Shown here one piece after another: positions 56,055-64,000 of a DNA stretch of 64,000 nucleotides; position 1 is the stretch's first letter; each line of letters begins with the position of its first letter. Source of the stretch: Leucocoprinus leucothites (Eukaryota > Basidiomycota > Agaricomycetes > Agaricales > Agaricaceae). Location: contig JAACJO010000016.1 of assembly GCA_013368445.1 (NCBI GenBank), positions 248,001-312,000 of the forward strand, read 5' to 3'. The notes under the pieces were generated by a model that had not been told where the DNA came from, did not search any database, and was given only the letters and a program-made list of their open reading frames with translations. Both the position numbers and the translations under genes were made by a program.

Positions 56055-57007
56055 CCCTTCGTTATGTGTAGTAGGAAGGGGAGTTGAGGGGAAAGCTGAG
56101 GGTGGGTGGGGAGCAAGATGGATGTCCGTGGAGAGTTGGGGACGAGGTAGGAGAAGGTGTGTGACGGGAGTGTGATGTCGTGCCACAGCATGTAAGAGGC
56201 GCGTGGAGTTGTGGTGGTTATGCGTGGGCTGCGTTTGTGCATGTCGAAGGCTCAGTAAGTCTCCTGTTGGAGACCAATTCGTCTCATCTTCGACACCTGG
56301 AGGAGACAGCGTGCTCATCGACATGTGGATGCACACTCTTCCCTCACTCTTCGTCACGAAGTCCCCTCGTTCACTTACCCTGGCTCTGGCCCTTTTCTCC
56401 CTCCCTTTCTCCATACTCCGACGTCTGTTTCCCCCATACCCCAGGAGGAGAGACCCCGAGGAAATGAAGCAGACATTCTGGAATAGAAGTTAGCATTTGG
56501 AAGCATATCTCAACAAAACACTCCTCTTTTTCAATAGGGAAGTTGTAACGAACGTATTTTTTGTCTGTTTTTTGAAACGAAATATTTGTCATGACCGTTC
56601 ACGAGGGAAATGTATAGGGTAGTTTTAACATACGATAATTTGATTTCGGTGGATATCATTTGTCATTTTTTTTGGTTTCTTACAATGTCTCTATTCACTT
56701 CCATGTCCGGGTTTTTTACTCTGAACCACTCCCTTTTCTCCCAGCCTGGCGGTCACATTTGCATCACCCTTTTCTTCTTCAAGTCCCAAGTTCTTTCTTC
56801 CTTGTCAATGCCATCTATTTTTCTCCCTGAAATTCATCCGTGCTGCGCGCCTTTTGTATTTTCAGGTCTTGGCGCTTATTCCTTGGGTTTGTGGTAGCAT
56901 TCTTCGAAGTTGCACCCTGAGCTTGATTTCTTGAATAGACAGTTACCCTCGGAAACATGATACATATATAGGAGAGGGATCCAAATTACAGGCGCAATAG
57001 TTCAAAC
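56055..57007. other. Intergenic between SGO1 and a weak minus-strand gene
   Basis: T-rich; no convincing gene. Short frames on both strands lack introns or family features. Confidence 0.45.
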
Positions 57008-58208
57008 CTAGGAGTAATTCGGCCTTAATAACCTCGCCGTCTCATCTTTCATAAAACACCTTCTCGAACTAAATTCAGAGTGCACACGCCACAGGATCAA
57101 AGGCGTTATGAAGACAATCTGCGCCTGCACCTGCCCAACTCCGATCATCTGAACAATTTCAAGATATGATTCTCGGCCCTTCGCCAATTGAACACCGACC
57201 GAGCACATGGGATAGATACTAGGAATATCAATGCATTCAGGATGATAATCGAGTGGATGGCTGTTCTGAAATGTTGTTGGGTTACCCAGTAGGGAAGAAC
57301 AATGGTAAATATGCGAGGAGCATTAATGCTAGAGCATAGGAGGCTTGAGAGAATCTGGCCGATGAATCCGACGGATGGGCTGAATCATAAAGCCGTTTGA
57401 GAACGACCGAATCATTAATAGATATTCTCTCGTTCGATGGTAATAGTCGGCCTATCCAAATGAATGGAACATTCCTGTGAATAAGGACGCAGAATAGAAT
57501 GATAAAGGTTGATGAAGCTGCTGGATGGTGGTGAGCCGGCCTAGAACGACATCCCAGAACCTGGAAGAGACCACTCTCAATGACCGAAGAGAAGAATAAA
57601 AGGGCGAAGTCAGTTGACAGAGGTCTGTTCCAGCAGAAGTACAGAAAAACTCTGTAATTTATAAAGATGAGTATATACGTATTCGTGGTGTGCGTCTCAA
57701 AATAGTGGAAAGGACTCACAAGGGCGCAACCATCTGCGTTGAATTTGGTGGGTTCAAGCAACAGTCGTTCAAATCTCTAGTGAACCAACGCCACCTGTCC
57801 CTGAAGACCTTGAACGAATCCAACTTCATCTCAAGCCGCGGCCTATTAGACCGTGCCCCCGTTCCGTTCCTGGCTCACCTTTGCCTTGTTATCAATGTCA
57901 TTTATCCAGATCACCAAATCTGCAAATGATTCCGGCTTGAAATTCTCCTTTCGAGCGAGTGTTTTCAGTTCTTGAAGACCTTCACGAGCAAATCTCCCAG
58001 TGTCGTTCGTGAAAAGGTTTTCTGGAACAAACTGGTGAAGCCACCATTGTAACTGCTCGAATGCGGGGGTGTCAATTGCTGGTGAGAAAAGAAATAGTAT
58101 GTAGTAGTAGCAGCAGCTTCCGCTGTTATCTCCGATGGAACTTGTGACGGAGCCTCCGAGCGTGATCCCGCTATCAGATGGGGGACTTGAAGATGCAATT
58201 GATTCCAT
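57008..58208 (-). pseudogene. Unresolved membrane-protein gene or relic
   Basis: The minus strand holds several coding-looking pieces. One begins at ATG 58208 (MESIASSSPPSDSGITLGGS). An exon reads AIDTPAFEQLQWWLHQFVPE then GRFAREGLQELKTLARKENF. A short exon gives FERLLLEPTKFNADGCAL, and hydrophobic stretches follow (QASYALALMLLAYLPLFFPT; HSIIILNALIFLVSIPC). I could not join them into one clean frame. The AIDTPAFEQLQWW part resembles the middle of large basidiomycete membrane proteins with DUF6535, but the N-terminal domain is absent. It is either a short gene I mis-spliced or a truncated relic. Confidence 0.35.
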
Positions 58209-58739
58209 AGTGTTTGAGTCGAATAGACGAAGTATGGATAGCAAGAGACGTTGAGAAAGACAGTTTGGTACTATAAGTAGTTCTTCGTTAGTAACCCCTG
58301 TCTCAAGCTAGTGGTGTCTGCTTCCGCCAGATTAGGTCTATGTAATACATGTGCTTGTGGTATATAGGCCACTATGCACATATGATAGCACAGCTGTATG
58401 ATCACCAACGACCTATTGAGCTCAGGAAAAAATGTGATATTTCAAGCTGCTTTGAGAATCGAGCTGGTGATATTAGTAGGTGGTGGTGGCCAGTCCTCAA
58501 ACGAAAGGCGTGATGTCCTAATTCACACTAGACCTGGTGACCCAATATGACGTCATTTAAACGTTCGGCCGGCCCGCTGCATTTCCGGATCAATAAGCAG
58601 AGGCATTTGTGCGCGTTTCCGCATGTCCGAAGTCATCCATCAAATCGCTCACTCAGTCGCGCTGGCACAAACTGACTAATCTGACTTCATCCGGGTGTAA
58701 TCCGACTCCTATCGGAAAAATGCTCGCCATCCAAAAAAT
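58209..58739. other. Intergenic upstream of the metallothionein
   Basis: No gene seen. Shared upstream region of two divergent units. Confidence 0.45.
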
Positions 58740-58762
58740 TGCGCACTTGAGCATATAAAAGA
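58740..58762 (+). promoter_or_regulatory. TATA box and metal-response-like element
   Basis: TATATAAAAG starts at 58754, about 90 bp before the metallothionein ATG. TGCGCAC at 58740-58746 fits the metal-response core TGCRCNC. Fungal metal regulators may use other sites, so the second part is suggestive only. Confidence 0.5.
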
Positions 58763-58843
58763 CAGGGCGACCATGGAGGCTTGATTATCATTTCAGTGTC
58801 TTTCTTCACTCTCACTACCTTTCCACTCGACAGAACAGTCATC

Positions 58844-59121
58844 ATGGTGGGTACATTGTCCAAATGATCTTCCGCGGTAAGCTTACGCGTTCACATTTTC
58901 AGTGCTCTACCACTACCAAATGTGCAACCAAGTCGTGCAGCTGCACTACCAACTGCACCTGTGCCAACACTGTACCCCTGAACAACAATGATGGTTGTGG
59001 CTCTTCCTCTTGTGCTTGCGGCAGCAGGTACGTTTATGTAAAATTTCCTTATGCTATGAAACTCCTGCTGATTTCAGCAATCAATAGCTGCAAGTGCAAG
59101 CCTGATTCTTGCAAGTGCTAA
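58844..59121 (+). CDS. Metallothionein
   Basis: Small cysteine-rich metal-binding protein, 53 aa from three exons: 58844-58846 (the ATG alone), 58903-59027 and 59088-59121. The protein starts MCSTTTKCATKSCSCTTNCT and ends SCKCKPDSCKC, with many C-x-C and C-x-x-x-C pairs. The cytosolic protein is expected to bind copper, zinc or cadmium. The first intron directly after the ATG (GTGGGTAC..TTTTCAG) and the 60-nt second intron (GTACGT..AATAG) were chosen because they give a continuous Cys-rich frame. Reading through the introns instead gives non-Cys sequence. Confidence 0.88.
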
Positions 59122-59596
59122 GCAAGTCATTCATTGACCGCCAGCATCCCCTGTATCTTTAGATATGCACCTGTAAGCCTCGGACCTGGCTTACAACCGA
59201 TAGCGGCCTTACAGCACCCAGCTTGGATGTAGTTGTTGTTTACGAAAGACCGAATTACTTGTTGTTTTTACTATAATTCCGGCTTTGTATCCATGTGGAG
59301 ATTTTAATAGTTTGCATATTCATCATGAATTCACTACAGCGTTTGTAGAAAGAAGCGAGTGCAACATCCTAGTATGAGCGCTAGTTGTGCGTCTATCTAT
59401 TGATGCCATCAACCACCAGATTTAAAGAGGTTGGCAAGCAAGGTGGCAGGTGACTTGATTGGATGGGCGCTGAACATGAGCCGATTTCGACCCTTCACGT
59501 TATGATCATGGCTATGCCTTGTCGTTTGCCTTAGATCTGTCGTTTTTCTTCTTCAAAGTTCGTTTTGAACATGTAAGTGGTATATCTATATCAACA
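59122..59596. other. Intergenic between metallothionein and PP2C-like gene
   Basis: Terminator and promoter region; no gene seen. Confidence 0.45.
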
Positions 59597-61239
59597 ATGT
59601 CATTGAAGTCCAGTTTACATTTCGGTTCTCAGAGGCTGCTCGGACTAGATTTAGCAATGGCGTGGCAAACGGCAGGTCGACGGCTTTGCTTCGGACTAGG
59701 AACTGCAGCGACATTGTCCTATTTCTCTTCCCATCGGAGACTTATAACTTACGCGGACAGCGAAGCTCCCACTCCAGTTGACAACCCGGAGCCGAGGAGT
59801 AAGTTGGCTGATGGCCGTGTGTAATACTGCAAACTGACCGATTATTCCACAGAGGACCTATTAACGAACCATATATGGATGGCTAGTGACGGAGGTGGAT
59901 GGCATGGAGTGAAAGCCGTAAAATATGACTATGCATCTTTACCCAAGTAAGCACTCTTATTTAATGTTTATAATCAATCAGCAACGCCATCCAGTCGCGG
60001 GGACAGATATACAAGCCTGGGGTTCCATGCAGTGAGAATGGGCCATGGTTGCAACTGGATCCTTTCTTCCTTGACTGAGGGGCTCAGAGGATGGGAAACA
60101 TGTATATTCGTCTTCAAGGCCCTAATTCCCGCTGCTTACGATCTCCTCGATATCCTGATCCGAAGATACACGACTCCTTTAAACGACTCGGACTCAGAAA
60201 CGGCATACCCCTTCATGGAACTCAAGCGGGAGGTCCCGTCAGAAGAATTTGACAAAGCTATCAGGAGAGCTTTCAACGACGTAGACCACACAATCATTGA
60301 CGATGCGCGTGATTTGGCTTTCTCCTCCCCCTCGAAGGCGCTAAATGCCTTCCCACTCGCCTCCGCTATGTCAGGTTGTACGGCCATGCTGGCATTCTAC
60401 GACGATGGAACTCGAATTCTGAAAATCGCGAATATTGGTGATAATCGTGCTGTCTTAGGACGCCGAGCCGTAAAAGAAGACGGGACATATTACCTCGAAG
60501 TGGAGGTACTCACATCTGAACATACATCTACCAATCCCTCCGAGCGAACCCGCCTCGATGACACATTTTCCGCAGAAGAGGCATCAATCATCCAGAACCA
60601 TATTGGTCGCGACGTTACCCGTGCTTTTGGCCTAGCCATGTGTAAATGGAGTCAGGAAGTACAAGAGCGTATACACAAGGAGTATATGGGCGATCCTCCA
60701 CTCCGCGGGCTTTCTTCAGCGCCGAACTCAGATTCGGAAACCCGATCACAGCCGTATATCGTAGCAGAACCCGAGATTACAACAGTACAAGTAGGACCTG
60801 ATGATGTCCTCATCATGGCCAACAAAGGATTGTGGAATTCATTGACGAGCGAAGAAGCAGTCGGTCTCATTGGCATATGGTTGATACAAGGGAACTACCG
60901 GCTGAATACCCCAATCACGGAACCTACGGAAGAAAACTTTGTAACTCGGGAAATGTTACCAGTCGACCTTCCAGACGGATCAGAAGATACCACAACGTGG
61001 TACAAGCGTTGGAATTTACCGAAGAAGTTTATCTGTGTTGATAGCAATGCTGGAGCCCATCTCGTTCGAAACGCGTTAGGTGGTGCCCATAGAGAATTTA
61101 CTGAAGGTTTGCTGATGGTTCCGTACCCATTCTGCGCCAACAATCGGTATGTTAGTTTATCTCGATCCCTTGTCCTACGTTGGCTCATAAAATCTTCAAT
61201 AGCGACGAGTTAGCGGTGACGGTCATGTTTTTCGAGTAA
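59597..61239 (+). CDS. PP2C-like protein, probably catalytically dead
   Basis: PPM/PP2C fold protein, nearest in layout to mitochondrial pyruvate dehydrogenase phosphatases. Start ATG 59597 (MSLKSSLHFGSQRLLGLDLA), with a basic N-terminus that could target mitochondria. Recognisable motifs are SGCTAMLAFYDDGTRILKIA, IGDNRAVLGRR, VTRAFGLAMCKWSQEVQERI, LTSEEAVGLIGIWL and VRNALGGAHREF. The last intron (GTATGTTAG..CAATAG) joins NNR to DELAVTVMFFE and the stop at 61237-61239. Metal-binding positions are changed: the DGH motif reads EGL before RGWET, MASDGLWD reads MANKGLWN, and the final DD reads DE. It is therefore likely a pseudophosphatase. The exon border before RGWET is the weakest point of the model. 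Confidence 0.75.
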
Positions 61240-61891
61240 CAGAGCAGTTTTTTTCCGTTCTGTTACTTTTACCATTTATGGGTATTTGTCGCTTAATCTC
61301 AATGCCTTTCTCTATCAAGCAATGCAGCACCATGAATCTGATTGACCCTGCCACCGCGCTCTAGCTCTGTTTCAGAGTCGGACGGAGTGCTCATCCCATC
61401 TTCTATCTTCCTAGAAAAATCGTTTGGTTTCACCTACAGTCTTCACGGGCGCCGAAGAAGCTACAGTTAACAACGGACAGACGGCGCTTTCTGATCCTTG
61501 AGTGGGTGGCATGCCCCATGATATTTTGGTGTAGCACTACAATAGCACTGCCTCAATCTTTGAATTCATCATAGTTATCGGACATTAGCTGTGGCTTTCT
61601 GGTGTTACATAAGCGCCATTGTCGGAGGGAAGCAAAATTTTCAATGTTAGGAATGTGTATCGCAAGGTATCGCTATATGAAGTGAATGGAGAGCAGTGGG
61701 GGAGTCAAGTACAGCTACTAGAAAATGAGCACTGATTATTACATAGAATAACATCGGTGAAAGAATCCAAAGTTGGAATGCATGCAATGCCAATGTACAG
61801 GGTGAGGTCACAAAATAGCACTCGGCCAAAAAGAAGAGGAAAGAAGAGGTAAGGGTAAATGCGCTTTGAACGACAGCCCAGTAATCGACCA
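61240..61891. other. Intergenic between convergent genes
   Basis: No gene seen; 3' flanks of the PP2C-like gene and the next minus-strand gene. Confidence 0.45.
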
Positions 61892-64000
61892 CTACAATCC
61901 TGGAGCAACCAAGTCATAGCCCAGATCAGCCTCCATGAACTTGTCAAACTCGTCCACTTGGCTGTTGACCTCAGCCTGAAGCTGAGACGTTGAAGGCAAC
62001 TTCTCATTCCCCCAACTCAGGTTATCCGAGGTCGTCGGTCCGTTAAACACCGCGTTTGAAGCTAGGTTATAATCCAAGTTCGATTTTTGAGTCGAGGTGA
62101 ACTGAGGGTTGAACTCAGGATCAACCAGATGATGGAGCCGCTTCGGCACAGTGCTGCTGATGTTCTCCGATGTTCGATCATCCACTTCGTCATCATCGAG
62201 CTCCGAGTCAGACCCGGCCAGCGATGAAAGTGATTTCGCAGGCGAGCTATCGAGGTTGTCAAGGCCATAGAGATTGTATGTTGTCGCCTCGAGTTTTGAT
62301 GCCGCTGACTCCGGACCAATCGATGGGAATCGAAACGGATCTGCTTTAGGGGAAGACGGAGGATCAGACGTCTGCCGTTGTGACCTCTGCACTATCAACG
62401 CTGCCTCAACCGTTGAAGTATCATCATCTGCCTCCGGCTGGAGTTCCGCTGTGGGCTCAGGAACTTGTGACCCTTCAGAGTCGCCATCGTCAACCATTGC
62501 GGCGATACTATCAGGAATTTGCGCGAGGGGGATTTCTGATGCGGGAGCTTGGAATGGTGGCTCGGGAACGGGAGCGGTCTGTATTGGATTGCCATTCACG
62601 CTTAGCACAGTGTCTGCTCTCTTCGCCTGAGGCAGTTCTGGTATAGCCGATGGCTTGTGATTCCCTGAATCCGACGCTCGAGCGGGTGCTGGGAGAGCAG
62701 CAGGGCTGTTCGAATTATGTTTCCGGGGTGAACTGCGCTTATTCCGAGGAGATAGGGCGAGGAGTTCGGTGAGATGAGGGAGAGCCTTTATGACAGGTGG
62801 TGTAGCGAGAGCCTCAGCAGCATCAAGTTGAGGTGGGGGAGTCGAAAGCTGATCGACTTCCACTACTGTTTTGATTTTTTTGGCTACGGGTTCCTCGGGC
62901 GACCCCGACCTTCCTCGTTTACGATTCAAGAAACCAGGATTATATCCTAAGTGAGCTGATTCGGGAGAATGGCGTGGATCGAAGGACTCGAGGGCCTCCA
63001 AAGAAGATTTGCGAGGTAGGTCAGGTTTCTGTACCTGATCGGCGATAATTAGTAGTGGTGTCGAGGTTTGAATTTGAGAGAGCCTAAATGAGGGCTGGAT
63101 GAAGTTCTGTCATTGAAGGCGATTAGGAAGGTCGAAGAACGAGAATACTGTGCTTACACTATCGGATCGATTGGCAATGTCACGAGGAGGGTGAAGAGGC
63201 GGCTGAGAAGATTGGTCAGGAACCTCAGCGTTGTGGAGAGTGGGGGGCAAAGGTTCGTGAACGTGAGCAGGATTAGTTGGATTGGGTGAAGGAACAGATG
63301 GGGGAGGATATCTGGACTTCAGTGAATCCTTGAGGGCAGTATTGGATCGTTTCACCACATTAAAACCGAATCTAGAACCGCTTGAAAGAGGGTGAGATAA
63401 GGAGAAACTAGATTTCAGATTCGTCTGGGCATTTGCGGCATGAGCACGACGACCCGAAGGTTCTGCCCGTGGATTAGATGCATTGAGAGGTGACGTTGCG
63501 TCTGCTTGGTCTTGATCCCGGTCGACTGTTACGTCGGGAGTCAGAGGTTCAAACTCTGCAGTCCTGATCCACCGCTGAACCTTCGAATTCACATCCTCCT
63601 CATCCTTGATTCTGCACTCTAACTCCTGCCATTCTTCGTTTGTCTTGGGGATGACACAAAGGTGCTTCGGGATCTCTGGCGCACGTGCATCGAGATTGGC
63701 ACCCAGCCAACGACGTCCACCTCTGGTACAGCGCAGCCGCAGGAGATCTGAAACAAAAACCCATCGTCCATCAGCGGGATTGCCGTTTGCTTCTGCGTAT
63801 GCCCTTTCGACTTTCGCCACCAATTGTCCAACTCTTGCTTTGGATTCAGAAGTGGGTGAGCCGGCTACCGAAGATTCAACCTCTTCCATGCTAGCTCGAG
63901 CGAGATGCTCACGCGTAAGGCGTTTCAAGTAGCTCGAGCAAGTCCCAACTTCGCCCGTCGACGAGACATTGGAGTCGGGAACATCATCATAGAAAACCGG
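61892..64000 (-). CDS. Unrecognised nuclear-type protein (5' end cut by window edge)
   Basis: Minus-strand gene open to the right edge; the frame from base 64000 reads PVFYDDVPDSNVSS without a stop or a clear start. A compact N-terminal region (RWVFVSDLLRLRCTRGG, HLCVIPKTNEEWQELECRIK) may be a folded domain. One intron (GTAAGCAC..AATGACAG, about 63108-63157) joins ANRSDS to NFIQPSFRLSQIQTS. The rest is long, Pro/Ser-rich and acidic, with a bipartite-NLS-like KRGRSGSPEEPVAKKIK. It ends FMEADLGYDLVAPGL at 61892. No family is recognised; a chromatin-associated role is a guess from composition only. Confidence 0.65.

Overview
The window is nuclear DNA of a basidiomycete fungus, most likely an Agaricomycete. 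Genes on both strands carry many short introns (about 40-135 nt) with GT..AG ends. The gene families fit: repeat-poor NACHT STAND receptors, Ifi-6-16 (ISG12/IFI27-like) proteins, shugoshin, Prp4 kinase, and a very small cysteine-rich metallothionein. Coordinates and splice sites below were worked out by hand from reading frames and from comparison between paralogous copies inside the window.

Positions 1-43.5 kb form a complex tandem array in which a few genes recur: MFS transporters (four full or near-full copies plus one exon fragment), Ifi-6-16-type proteins on the minus strand (three intact-looking genes and one deleted copy), NACHT receptors on the plus strand (five copies; N1, N2 and N5 intact-looking, N3 and N4 broken), the succinate dehydrogenase flavoprotein SDH1/SDHA (one intact, one broken by a retroelement, three 3'-end fragments) and the ESCRT-I subunit VPS28 (one intact, one frameshifted). 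The left part (1-14.4 kb) has roughly the repeating order MFS, Ifi-6-16, second Ifi-6-16, NACHT, SDH1 fragment. The right part is a direct tandem duplication of one block: NACHT, SDH1 fragment, NACHT, SDH1, MFS, VPS28. Block A is about 14400-29535 and block B about 29536-43515. After inserted elements are subtracted, both are about 12.4 kb. The insertions are three copies of a 951-968 bp TG..CA element with 4-bp target duplications (solo-LTR-like), a hAT-like element with 8-bp target duplications that carries one of those LTRs, and a 598-bp TA-flanked MITE inside NACHT copy N4.

From 43.5 kb to the right end the sequence is single-copy: a Ser-rich single-span membrane protein, a secreted FAD-linked (BBE-type) oxidoreductase, Prp4 kinase, a cyclase-family hydrolase, shugoshin, a weak membrane-protein relic, a metallothionein with a TATA box and an MRE-like site, a PP2C-like protein that has lost several metal-binding residues, and a nuclear-looking protein cut by the right edge.

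The most interesting system is the repeated pairing of NACHT receptors with divergently transcribed Ifi-6-16 proteins. The latter carry an N-terminal helical domain I do not recognise. NACHT receptors and IFI27-family proteins are each linked to cell death or immunity in other organisms, so a receptor/effector module is a reasonable hypothesis, but function is inference only.
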